A DNA stretch of 6,551 nt from an uncultured Eubacteriales bacterium. GTDB taxonomy: Bacteria > Bacillota > Clostridia > Peptostreptococcales > Anaerovoracaceae. This document shows, piece after piece, positions 1 through 6,090 of the stretch. Where the stretch lies: assembly GCA_902772685.1 (NCBI GenBank), contig CACYBO010000114.1:1-6551 (forward strand), written 5' to 3'. The notes beneath the pieces are model-generated. The model saw only the letters and a program-made list of their open reading frames with translations. It ran no database searches and had not been told where the DNA came from. Within the stretch, counting starts at the first letter, position 1. Every line of letters begins with the position of its first letter. The translations under genes were made by a program, and so were the position numbers.

Positions 1-1110
1 ATCAGACCTGACATCTATAAGTTCAGGACATTTGGAGAATTTGCGGAAAACTTTGAGATTGGAGAAAGAGACCTCGTCCTTACGACGAGGCTTCTTAAGG
101 AGAAGTACATCGATCCGGTCCTGCCGGACGCGAACTGTCTCGTGCAGGAGGATTTCGGCGAAGGGGAACCGACTGAGGAGATGATCGAAAAGATGCTCCC
201 TGCGGCGGATTACGATTCCTATGACCGGGTCATCGCAATCGGCGGCGGAACCATTATGGATATCGGAAAGATTTTCTCCGTACGCCGCACAGGCAGCGTG
301 AACGATCTGTTCTTCCGGCGCGCGGAACTGTTCCGCGACAAGGAACTGATCTGCGTTCCGACTACCTGCGGAACAGGGTCTGAGGTAACCATGACCTCAG
401 TCGCCATCGTGCGCGAACCGTCGGGCGGCACCACCAAACTCGGTCTTCTGGATGAGAAGATCATCGCAGATACGGCAGTTCTCATCCCGCAGTTTCTCGA
501 GGACATCCCACACAAGCCGATGGCGGAGTCGCTCATCGACGCCCTGATCCACGCTGCGGAATCCTATCTTTCACCTGACCGCGCCACCATGACGACGGAT
601 ACATTCGCAGAGAAAGCGATACGGACGATTCTCACAGCGATGAGCGCCTACAGCAAAGGCGTCGACATACGCCGGGAGTATGCAGATGAGATGCTGACTG
701 CCGCCTGCTATGCAGGTATCGCGTTCCTCTCCGCAGGATGCGGACTCGTCCATGGAATGTCATATCCGCTCAGCGGCAAATACTTCGTCACGCACGGCGC
801 AGCCAACTATGTGTTCTTCGACGCGGTCCTGAAGTACTACGATGCACATGACCCGGCCGGCAAGATCAGCAGGTTCCGGGCGATGATTGCAGACGCTTTG
901 GGATGTGACGAATCCGATGCAATTCAGGCACTGGCAGACACCGAAAACGCTCTCATCAAGGTCAAAACCATGAGCGAATACGGCGCAGTGCCATCCGATG
1001 TCGATGTGTTCACAGATTCTGTGTTTGCCAATCAGATGCGTCTCGTGAACAACGCCTGCGTGCCGGTCGGTCCGGAGGAAGTCCGCGAGATCTACAGGCA
1101 GGTTCTGTAG
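1..1110 (+). CDS. 4hbD: 4-hydroxybutyrate dehydrogenase, iron-containing ADH family (5' partial)
   Basis: This NAD-dependent group III (iron-type) alcohol dehydrogenase interconverts 4-hydroxybutyrate and succinate semialdehyde in the cytoplasm. The frame is open from base 1, so the GTG at 142 is an internal valine codon and the true start lies outside the window, probably only a few residues upstream. The Rossmann-type half carries the GGGTIMDIGK nucleotide-binding loop and the PTTCGTGSE motif. The C-terminal helical half carries the four metal ligands of the family: Asp (538-540), His (550-552, in DALIHA), His (751-753, in GLVHGMSYP) and His (793-795, in THGAAN). The pattern along the whole length, including the opening PDIYKF and the CDESDA segment near the C-terminus, resembles the Clostridium kluyveri enzyme as I remember it. 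Usual partners (4-hydroxybutyrate CoA-transferase, 4-hydroxybutyryl-CoA dehydratase, succinate semialdehyde dehydrogenase) are not downstream. They could lie to the left of the window. A related short-chain alcohol or butanol dehydrogenase is the main alternative. Confidence 0.88.
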   Translation: MRPDIYKFRTFGEFAENFEIGERDLVLTTRLLKEKYIDPVLPDANCLVQEDFGEGEPTEEMIEKMLPAADYDSYDRVIAIGGGTIMDIGKIFSVRRTGSVNDLFFRRAELFRDKELICVPTTCGTGSEVTMTSVAIVREPSGGTTKLGLLDEKIIADTAVLIPQFLEDIPHKPMAESLIDALIHAAESYLSPDRATMTTDTFAEKAIRTILTAMSAYSKGVDIRREYADEMLTAACYAGIAFLSAGCGLVHGMSYPLSGKYFVTHGAANYVFFDAVLKYYDAHDPAGKISRFRAMIADALGCDESDAIQALADTENALIKVKTMSEYGAVPSDVDVFTDSVFANQMRLVNNACVPVGPEEVREIYRQVL

Positions 1111-1126
1111 CGGACAGTGATTTGAT

Positions 1127-2197
1127 ATGATTACAGAAGAGACGTTTTACAGATGCAGGCCGGACTTCAGAAAGCTTGAAGCCTTTGGCTTTCAGAGGGA
1201 GAAGGGGACCCTGCGATACGGGGAACTATTGCCCGACGGGCAGTTCCGCGCGGAGCTTGAAGTAACAGCAGAAGGCGAAGTCCGCGGCAAAGTCATCGAT
1301 CAGGATACGGGGGAAGAATACCTGCCGATCAGAATCGAAGGACAAATCGGCGGTTTCGTCGGCAAGGTCAGGGAGATGTACCTGGCCTTTTTGGAACACA
1401 TCAAAGAGGAGTGTTTCATTCCCGTCAGTTTTATCTTCAGCCAGTCAAACAGAATAGAAGCCGGGATCCACAGAGAGTATGATGTCCTGGCTGAGTTTCC
1501 GTGGGAAAAATATCCGGGAAACGGCACTTTCAAATGCAATGAGAACGGCAAGTGGTTCGCGGCGATCCTCACGGTTGACTTCGGGAAACTTGGGATTCCG
1601 GGTGAGCACGATGAGGATGAGACCGTCGAGGTGGTGAACCTCAAGGCGGACAGCGTTGAAATACCGGAACTGATCAAACAGCCGGGCGTCTGCCCGGCCT
1701 GGCACATGAATAAAAAACACTGGATCAGCGTGATTCTCGATGACACGCTGTCTGATGATGAGGTCTTCGGATTCATCCGGAAGAGCCATGACCTCGTCGC
1801 CGGGAGCAAAGCCGCGAAAGTCCGCGGGACCGGTGCCTGGATGATTCCTTCCAATCCTGCCATCTACGATGTGGACGCAGGATTCCGGGCCGGCGGGGGC
1901 GAGATCGAATGGCATCAGCATAACAACATCAATGCGGGGGATGAAGTCTACATCTATTCTTCCGCACCTTATTCTGCCCTGATGTACCGCTGCGAAGTCG
2001 TCGCCGCGGATCTCATGTATCATGGAATGTTCAAGGAGAGCAAAGGATATGAAAAGTCGATGCGGATCCGTCTCATCGAGAAATTCCCGCCTGACAAGTT
2101 TCCGCTCTCATTCATCAAAGCCCACGGAGGGTCCGTCGTGCGAAGCGCCCGAACTATGCCCGAGGAACTCATCAAAGCGGTTCACGCGGAGCTTTGA
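1127..2197 (+). CDS. YjbR/MmcQ-like protein fused to a C-terminal EVE/PUA-like domain
   Basis: The 356-residue protein has three parts. Residues 1-97 look like the N-terminal module found before some YjbR domains (FxRCRPDFRKLEAFGF, then VRExYLxFLEHIKEECF). Residues about 104-227 are a YjbR/MmcQ (CyaY-like fold, DUF419) domain with the hallmark HMNKKHW at 193-199, followed by a SDDEVFGFIRKSHDLV helix. Residues about 236-335 resemble an EVE/PUA-superfamily domain: WMIPSNPAIYDVDAGF, EIEWHQ, then GDEVYIYSSAPYSALMYRCEV. YjbR proteins are often called DNA-binding but their role is not settled. EVE domains are known to recognise modified bases, so nucleic-acid binding is an inference. No catalytic motif is visible. 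The start follows the dehydrogenase stop by 16 bases with no clear Shine-Dalgarno sequence, which suggests translational coupling in one transcript. A tiny overlap-free gap separates it from the convergent dipeptidase. Domain assignment comes from remembered motifs and is firmer for YjbR than for EVE. Confidence 0.8.
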   Translation: MITEETFYRCRPDFRKLEAFGFQREKGTLRYGELLPDGQFRAELEVTAEGEVRGKVIDQDTGEEYLPIRIEGQIGGFVGKVREMYLAFLEHIKEECFIPVSFIFSQSNRIEAGIHREYDVLAEFPWEKYPGNGTFKCNENGKWFAAILTVDFGKLGIPGEHDEDETVEVVNLKADSVEIPELIKQPGVCPAWHMNKKHWISVILDDTLSDDEVFGFIRKSHDLVAGSKAAKVRGTGAWMIPSNPAIYDVDAGFRAGGGEIEWHQHNNINAGDEVYIYSSAPYSALMYRCEVVAADLMYHGMFKESKGYEKSMRIRLIEKFPPDKFPLSFIKAHGGSVVRSARTMPEELIKAVHAEL

Positions 2198-2210
2198 GGC
2201 TTTTCGTGCG
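2172..2210 (+). terminator. possible weak hairpin terminator over the stop codon of the YjbR-EVE gene
   Basis: A perfect 7-base inverted repeat, TCAAAGC (2172-2178) and GCTTTGA (2191-2197), encloses a 12-base loop, ends exactly on the TGA stop and is followed by GGCTTTT. The T tract is short and interrupted, and the stem is only moderately stable, so this may not terminate well. The 18-base gap to the convergent gene leaves no room for any other terminator outside coding sequence. Confidence 0.3.
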
Positions 2211-2215
2211 GTACT

Positions 2216-3193
2216 TTAGCCCAGCACTTTCCGTATGACGTTCATGGCGTTGTCCCAGGCGATAGCCTGCTGTTCCGCCTCGGTAAAGCCCTCCTCAGCG
2301 AGAGCACTGATCAGATTCTGCGATTCGCCGGCGTTCATGATGCCGGGAGTTCCGTCGTTTTCATCAAAGTAATCACAGAAATCAAAACCGCATGCCACAT
2401 GTTCCGTTCCGACCAGATCCGCTATGTAGCGGGCGTGGCGGGCCATGTCTTTTACAGTTGCCGTCTCCATGTCTTCACAGAGAAATCCCTTCCAGGTGTT
2501 CAGACCGATCACCCCGCCGCGGCCGGCGATAGCGCGGATCTGATCATCTTTCAGATTGCGCGGCGCATTGCAAAGGCTCCAGGCGTTGGAATGGGAGGCG
2601 ATGACAGGACAGCTCGTCTGTTCCATGATATCCCAGAACGTTTTCTCGCTGGCGTGGGAGACGTCGATCAGCATGCGGAGTTCCTCCATGCGCTGTATTG
2701 CCTTTGCTCCGAGATCCGTCAGTCCGAAATCCTCATCGGCAAATTCAACCCCTGCAGCGAACTCGTTATCATCATTCCAGGTGAGCATGCCGTGGCGGAA
2801 GCCCAGATCATACATGACATCGACCATGCCGAGTTCGCCGTGAAAACCGTAGAAACCCTCCAGACCAAGAAGAACAGGAATCTTTCCCGCGGACCGGATG
2901 CGGTCGATATCCTCCGCGGAACGCGCGACTTCTACGGCGGAAGTGCTTTTGAATTCCTCAAAAGATCTGGCGAGCACGCGGATCATCGTTTCCTGGGCGG
3001 AACCCGGCGGCTCCGGGAAATACTCCGAGAGTTCCTGAAAATCATTGGTCATCCAAAGGGCGTAGATCATGGCGCCGATCTGTCCCTGTTCGTACTGCGG
3101 CAGATGGTGTTTGCGCAGCACATCAGTTTCGCCTTCGTACATGCGGTTGGCGATATCCATCATCGTATCGGTATGTAAGTCAAAAATCTTCAT
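2216..3193 (-). CDS. membrane dipeptidase-type peptidase, family M19
   Basis: This is a binuclear zinc dipeptidase of the renal dipeptidase (amidohydrolase-like) family, 325 residues, which hydrolyses dipeptides. Visible ligands are His7 and Asp9 (DLHTDT), bridging Glu112 (LGLEGF), His180 (DVSHAS) and His201 (ASHSN). Arg212 of PRN and Asp271 (GFDF) match the substrate-binding arginine and active-site aspartate. The spacings agree closely with the human enzyme (His-His 21, His-Arg 11). WDNAMNVIRKVL closes the protein, as the GNxLRV-like tail does in relatives. The frame stays open upstream to 3262, but I place the start at ATG 3193. GGAGGGAG (3208 to 3201 on the minus strand) lies 7 bases before it, and the family normally begins right at the xDxHxDT motif, whereas the 23-residue extension looks random. 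No signal peptide is seen, so it is probably cytoplasmic. Bacterial members cleave various L- and L,D-dipeptides. The substrate here is unknown. Confidence 0.93.
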   Translation of the reverse strand: MKIFDLHTDTMMDIANRMYEGETDVLRKHHLPQYEQGQIGAMIYALWMTNDFQELSEYFPEPPGSAQETMIRVLARSFEEFKSTSAVEVARSAEDIDRIRSAGKIPVLLGLEGFYGFHGELGMVDVMYDLGFRHGMLTWNDDNEFAAGVEFADEDFGLTDLGAKAIQRMEELRMLIDVSHASEKTFWDIMEQTSCPVIASHSNAWSLCNAPRNLKDDQIRAIAGRGGVIGLNTWKGFLCEDMETATVKDMARHARYIADLVGTEHVACGFDFCDYFDENDGTPGIMNAGESQNLISALAEEGFTEAEQQAIAWDNAMNVIRKVLG

Positions 3194-3231
3194 TTCAGGT
3201 CTCCCTCCGTCACTATACTTTATCTGACAAC

Positions 3232-3240
3232 AATATATCA
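3232..3240 (-). promoter_or_regulatory. possible extended -10 promoter for the dipeptidase gene
   Basis: On the minus strand TGATATATT fits the TGn-TATAAT extended -10 pattern with one mismatch in the hexamer. It would start transcription about 30 bases before the start codon. No good -35 hexamer is visible 16-18 bases upstream. A second candidate, TATAGT on the same strand at about 3212-3217, also lacks a good -35. Confidence 0.35.
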
Positions 3241-3280
3241 TGCTTTTGCACCGATGTGCCATGCTTTTGTTCCGGTGCTC
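3239..3280. repeat. two 21-base direct repeats in the divergent control region
   Basis: CATGCTTTTG occurs at 3239-3248 and again at 3260-3269, 21 bases apart, which is two helical turns. The following bases are partly conserved (CACCGATGTGC versus TTCCGGTGCTC). The arms also contain an inverted GCACC (3249-3253) and GGTGC (3274-3278) pair. The repeats sit between the putative dipeptidase -10 and the -35 region of the PTS promoter, where an operator would be expected. No regulator gene is adjacent, so a regulatory role is inference. Confidence 0.4.
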
Positions 3281-3293
3281 CTTTATTAATCTT

Positions 3294-3322
3294 TTGTGCA
3301 GTTTGACAGGAAGTGTTATAAT
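3294..3322 (+). promoter_or_regulatory. extended -10 promoter for the PTS IIC-DUF4230 genes
   Basis: A perfect TATAAT at 3317-3322 is preceded by TG at 3314-3315, giving the extended -10 form TGnTATAAT. A weak -35, TTGTGC (3294-3299), stands 17 bases upstream. The TTGACA at 3303-3308 is only 8 bases from the -10 and cannot serve with it as a sigma-70 pair. Transcription would start near 3329, giving an AT-rich leader of about 70 bases. Confidence 0.7.
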
Positions 3323-3398
3323 GATTCGGCAGATTTTTTAAGACAAACAGATACAACTGATATCATATTTAACAACTTATAGTTTTCGGAGGAACGAA

Positions 3399-4487
3399 AT
3401 GAGCAAAGTAAAAGAGTTTATGAAGCGCAAGGACATTGAGATATCCCTCAAGAGATACGGAATAGACGCGCTCGGTGCGATGGCCCAGGGTCTGTTCTGC
3501 TCCTTGCTCGTGGGAACGATCCTGAACACAATCGGGACGCAGTTCAATATCGGCTTTCTCACAAAGGCCGTCGCGACAGTAGGAGAGACTTCCTACACAG
3601 TCGGAGGCATTGCAATGGCCATGTGCGGACCGGCAATGGCTGTGGCGATAGGCTACGCGCTCAAGTGCCCGCCGCTGGTGCTGTTCTCCATGATTTCTGT
3701 TGGTTTTGCAGCAAACACCCTGGGAGGGGCGGGCGGCCCGCTGTCCGTTCTCTTCATTGCGATCATCGCAGCTGAAATAGGAAAGGCGGTCTCAAAAGAG
3801 ACAAAAATAGATATTCTCGTCACCCCGATCGTGACAATCGGCGCGGGCGTGTTCCTGTCCTGGCTCATCGCGCCTCCTATCGGCGCCGCGGCCATGTATA
3901 TAGGAAATCTCATCATGTGGGCGACTGAGCTGCAGCCGTTCCTCATGGGTATCATCGTCGCCGTTGTGGTCGGTATGTGCCTCACACTGCCGATTTCATC
4001 TGCAGCAATCTGCGCGGCCTTCGGTCTGACGGGACTCGCAGGAGGAGCCGCAGTAGCAGGATGCTGCGCACAGATGGTCGGCTTTGCAGCGATCTCCTTC
4101 AGGGAGAACAGATGGGGCGGTCTCATCTCGCAGGGCATTGGAACATCCATGCTTCAGATGGGCAACATCGTCCGCAATCCGCGTGTCTGGATCGCACCAA
4201 CGCTGGCAGCCGCAGTCACCGGTCCGATTGCTACATGTCTCTTCAAGATGGAGATGAACGGCGCACCGATTTCATCCGGTATGGGAACCTGCGGACTCGT
4301 CGGCCAGATCGGCGTCTACACCGGCTGGGTCGCAGAGATCGAAGCAGGGACCAGAGAAGCCATTACAGCATTTGACTGGACCGGCCTTATCCTGATTTCG
4401 TTCGTTCTGCCTGCAATACTCGCCCTTATCTTCCACGCCGGCGTACGCAAACTCGGCTGGGTCAAGGACGGCGACCTGAAGATATAG
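3399..4487 (+). CDS. stand-alone PTS IIC-type permease (PTS_EIIC_2 family)
   Basis: This 362-residue integral membrane protein resembles the PTS_EIIC_2 (PF13303) type of sugar phosphotransferase IIC component. About ten hydrophobic segments can be seen, roughly at residues 23-45, 66-88, 92-108, 114-130, 138-160, 163-176, 181-198, 200-232, 264-282 and 328-347. They are rich in Gly and Ala. The long family signature near the C-terminus is present: NIVRNPRVWIAPTLAA (256-271), VTGPIAT (273-279), then GMGTCGLVGQIG (294-305). GGAGG at 3388-3392, six bases before the ATG, fixes the start. A classical PTS needs IIA and IIB phosphocarrier domains, but none is fused to the protein and none is encoded nearby. 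It may borrow them from elsewhere or transport without phosphorylation. It is probably co-transcribed with the DUF4230 gene 43 bases downstream and is divergent from the dipeptidase. The substrate cannot be read from the sequence. Confidence 0.87.
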   Translation: MSKVKEFMKRKDIEISLKRYGIDALGAMAQGLFCSLLVGTILNTIGTQFNIGFLTKAVATVGETSYTVGGIAMAMCGPAMAVAIGYALKCPPLVLFSMISVGFAANTLGGAGGPLSVLFIAIIAAEIGKAVSKETKIDILVTPIVTIGAGVFLSWLIAPPIGAAAMYIGNLIMWATELQPFLMGIIVAVVVGMCLTLPISSAAICAAFGLTGLAGGAAVAGCCAQMVGFAAISFRENRWGGLISQGIGTSMLQMGNIVRNPRVWIAPTLAAAVTGPIATCLFKMEMNGAPISSGMGTCGLVGQIGVYTGWVAEIEAGTREAITAFDWTGLILISFVLPAILALIFHAGVRKLGWVKDGDLKI

Positions 4488-4530
4488 TTCATGACATCAT
4501 GAGCCGTAACACAGAGGAGGAGGACACATT

Positions 4531-5124
4531 ATGAAAAAAGCCCTGGCAATCATAATCACGGTCATCGTCGCCCTGGGTATAGGCTTTGCGGGCGGCTATC
4601 AGTTTGCGCAGAATCATGCTGATAAACCCGACAGTGATACGATAGAAGAGAAGATACTGGAAATTTCGGAACTTGCCACATTTGAATATGATTACACGGA
4701 TCAGGGGAAACTGCCGAAGAGTTCGAAGAAGATCCTTGGTTTTGACATCCCCCTGACGTCCAAGGAGATGGTGATTAAGTACAGTGGCGTCATCAAGATG
4801 GGTCCCGCCCTGAAGGACAACATGAAGGTCGCGCTGAATGAGGGGGCGAATAAAGTCACCATCACGATTCCGCACAGCGAGATCCTCAGCCACGAGATCG
4901 ACGAAAACTCGATCGAGGTTGTCTATGTCAAAAACGGCGTTTTCAATTCCGTCACTCCGAAAGACACCAACAAGCTCCGTAAAGACATGAAAGCCCAAAA
5001 GGAAAAGAGCATCAAGAAGAGCGACTTCCTTGAGCTGGCAGACGAGAAAGCCATCGAACAGATCACATCATTCATGAACACCGTCTATCCGGATCTGGAG
5101 ACGGAAGTTGTGGTCGAAGAATAA
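4531..5124 (+). CDS. membrane-anchored DUF4230 protein
   Basis: The 197-residue protein begins with a short basic start (MKK) and a hydrophobic segment at residues 4-22 with no obvious cleavage or lipobox motif, so it is likely a single-pass N-terminal anchor with the rest outside the cell. The remainder (about 38-190) resembles DUF4230: an ELATFEYDYT segment, a strand-rich middle (MVIKYSGVIKMG, NKVTITIPHSEIL), then a Lys/Glu-rich helical part and a conserved-looking ending (AIEQITSFMNTVYPDLE). Its function is unknown. Known relatives are small envelope-associated proteins without a proven activity. An AGGAGG at 4518-4523, seven bases before the ATG, supports the start. It follows the PTS IIC gene by 43 bases with no terminator between them, so the two probably share a transcript. 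Whether it works with the permease is not shown. Confidence 0.8.
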   Translation: MKKALAIIITVIVALGIGFAGGYQFAQNHADKPDSDTIEEKILEISELATFEYDYTDQGKLPKSSKKILGFDIPLTSKEMVIKYSGVIKMGPALKDNMKVALNEGANKVTITIPHSEILSHEIDENSIEVVYVKNGVFNSVTPKDTNKLRKDMKAQKEKSIKKSDFLELADEKAIEQITSFMNTVYPDLETEVVVEE

Positions 5125-5185
5125 GCCGGGCAACACAGATTTGTTGACAATGGCGCTCCGGAAGAGTGTGTTTCAATCGCCGGTT

Positions 5186-5225
5186 CCGCAGTTTTTGCGG
5201 TGAAACAGGTCTTGTTACCGCAAAA
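5186..5225 (+). promoter_or_regulatory. overlapping alternative hairpins upstream of the small membrane protein gene
   Basis: A perfect 9-base inverted repeat, TTTTGCGGT (5193-5201) and ACCGCAAAA (5217-5225), has a 15-base loop that could close further through AAC/GTT. A second stem, CCGCA (5186-5190) with TGCGG (5196-5200), uses the same TGCGG, so the two cannot form together. There is no T tract after either stem, so neither is a standard terminator. The element could be an operator or an RNA leader structure. The rest of 5125-5308 shows no gene. Confidence 0.4.
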
Positions 5226-5308
5226 GCAGCGATGTTCGATATTGACTCATTCCCATATCATATACGCAAGAGAGGTAGTTAGTGATTAAACGCAAGGGGG
5301 TGAGGACA

Positions 5309-5497
5309 ATGAAGAAGTTACTGATTATGATTGGAATCATCTGTTACTGCATATCGCCGGATCTGTTCTACGGCCCGATCGACGATGCGATCGTTGCCCT
5401 CGGCGGCATGGCGTACACACTGGCATCCGCCAGAGCCGGAGTACCGAAGTCCATGAAGACAGAACAGTACGATTATTACGATCAGACATACGAGTAA
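5309..5497 (+). CDS. small DUF1232/YkvA-like membrane protein
   Basis: This 62-residue protein has a hydrophobic N-terminal segment (LLIMIGIICYCI) running into ISPDLFYGPIDDAIVALGGMAYTL. That stretch recalls the core of DUF1232 (YkvA-type) proteins, where an ISPxDLxPD-like motif is followed by a PxDDxxV motif and a second hydrophobic helix. The tail is polar and tyrosine-rich (EQYDYYDQTYE). The frame could begin at GTG 5282, but ATG 5309 is preferred: GGGGGTGA at 5296-5303 is a close match to the 16S anti-Shine-Dalgarno complement, five bases before it, and the upstream GTG has none. Function is unknown. The gene is single, preceded by a 184-base gap with hairpins and followed by a strong terminator, so it may be transcribed on its own. 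Weak family assignment because the protein is short. Confidence 0.7.
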   Translation: MKKLLIMIGIICYCISPDLFYGPIDDAIVALGGMAYTLASARAGVPKSMKTEQYDYYDQTYE

Positions 5498-5520
5498 GAA
5501 ATCACAGGAAGGATAATGAA

Positions 5521-5558
5521 AGGGGCCGTTGCTTTGCAGCAGCGGCCCCTGTTTGATT
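5521..5558 (+). terminator. Rho-independent terminator after the small membrane protein gene
   Basis: A 13-base-pair GC-rich stem, AGGGGCCGTTGCT (5521-5533) against AGCAGCGGCCCCT (5538-5550) with one G-T wobble, has a TTGC tetraloop and is followed by a T-rich tail, TGTTTGATT. It begins 23 bases after the stop codon and separates this gene from the ylxM-ffh promoter. Confidence 0.9.
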
Positions 5559-5607
5559 GCGCCGGAAGAGCTGAATCGACGCTATGGCCAACCCGTTAAG
5601 TATTTTT

Positions 5608-5653
5608 GCTTGACAGACTCCCGGCAGGAGGTTATACTACCAAGGTGTCAAGC
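5608..5653. repeat. perfect 8-base inverted repeat framing the ylxM promoter
   Basis: GCTTGACA (5608-5615), which contains the -35 hexamer, is the exact reverse complement of TGTCAAGC (5646-5653), which lies at the expected start of the transcript. The arms are separated by 30 bases. This could be two operator half-sites or chance similarity to the -35 consensus. Confidence 0.3.
5610..5638 (+). promoter_or_regulatory. strong sigma-A promoter of the ylxM-ffh operon
   Basis: A perfect TTGACA (5610-5615) and a TATACT (5633-5638) are separated by the ideal 17 bases, with an AT-rich stretch just before the -35. Transcription should start near 5645, about 25 bases before ylxM. The position immediately after a strong terminator fits an independent transcription unit. 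Confidence 0.87.
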
Positions 5654-5670
5654 GAAAGGACTTGTCAGTG

Positions 5671-6051
5671 ATGAAATACGACGATATTACAAGACAAAGT
5701 CTGCTCTATGACTTCTACGGAGAACTTCTGACGGAGCGCCAGAAGGAGGTCATGGAACTGTATAACGAAGAGAACCTGAGTCTGGCGGAGATCGCCGAGG
5801 AGTTCGGCATCAGCAGGCAGGGCGTACACGACGCGCTGCACAAGGCGCAGAAGGCTCTGGAGGATTATGAGAGCAAGCTTGGACTTGTAGAGCGTTTCAG
5901 CGCTACGAGGCAGGCCATACAGAATATAAGCGAAGAGATCGATAACACCATAAGAATGACAGCTGCGCAGACAGAAGGCGCGGGGACGGACGGAACTGTG
6001 ACCGGAAATCTCATGCACATAAGGCGTGAGATCGAGCAGCTGGAGATCTAA
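5671..6051 (+). CDS. ylxM: YlxM (UPF0122) helix-turn-helix protein of the SRP operon
   Basis: YlxM is a small cytoplasmic protein, 126 residues here, encoded just before ffh in many Firmicutes and implicated in the signal recognition particle pathway. The opening SLLYDFYGELLTERQKEVMELYNEENLSLAEI is the typical YlxM sequence. The sigma-70 region 4-like helix-turn-helix lies at residues 36-61 (LSLAEIAEEFGISRQGVHDALHKA). The C-terminal part is charged and probably helical. I choose ATG 5671. AAAGGA at 5655-5660 lies ten bases before it, GTG 5668 is equally possible by spacing (seven bases), and TTG 5662 is too close. The difference is only one to three residues. The ffh start follows 39 bases after the stop, and both genes lie under the promoter at 5610. 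Biochemical function of YlxM is less certain than its identity: DNA binding is suggested by the fold, and interaction with SRP is reported for relatives. Confidence 0.92.
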   Translation: MKYDDITRQSLLYDFYGELLTERQKEVMELYNEENLSLAEIAEEFGISRQGVHDALHKAQKALEDYESKLGLVERFSATRQAIQNISEEIDNTIRMTAAQTEGAGTDGTVTGNLMHIRREIEQLEI

Positions 6052-6090
6052 GCGGCATACCGGCCGTACATACATAAAGGAGATAACAAA

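Noticed and set aside
1300..2023. Two long minus-strand open frames
   Set aside because: Both are shadows of the YjbR-EVE gene, with no ribosome binding site and unlikely protein composition.
2399..3178. 259-residue open frame on the plus strand
   Set aside because: It is antisense to the well-supported M19 dipeptidase and shows no recognisable domain. It is a by-product of the biased codon use.
3194..3262. 23-residue N-terminal extension of the dipeptidase (start at 3262)
   Set aside because: The ATG at 3193 has an ideal ribosome binding site and the metal-binding motif begins five residues later, as in the family. The extension also covers the promoter and repeat region.
3303..3322. TTGACA followed by TATAAT as a classical promoter pair
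   Set aside because: The hexamers are only 8 bases apart, too close for one RNA polymerase. The TATAAT is better explained by its extended TG and a weak -35 at 3294.
5131..5146. CAACA/TGTTG hairpin as terminator of the DUF4230 gene
   Set aside because: The stem is only five pairs and AT-containing, and no T tract follows.
5144..5177. TTGACA at 5144-5149 as promoter of the small membrane protein
   Set aside because: No acceptable -10 lies 16-18 bases downstream (TGTGTT at best). The real promoter of this gene remains unidentified.
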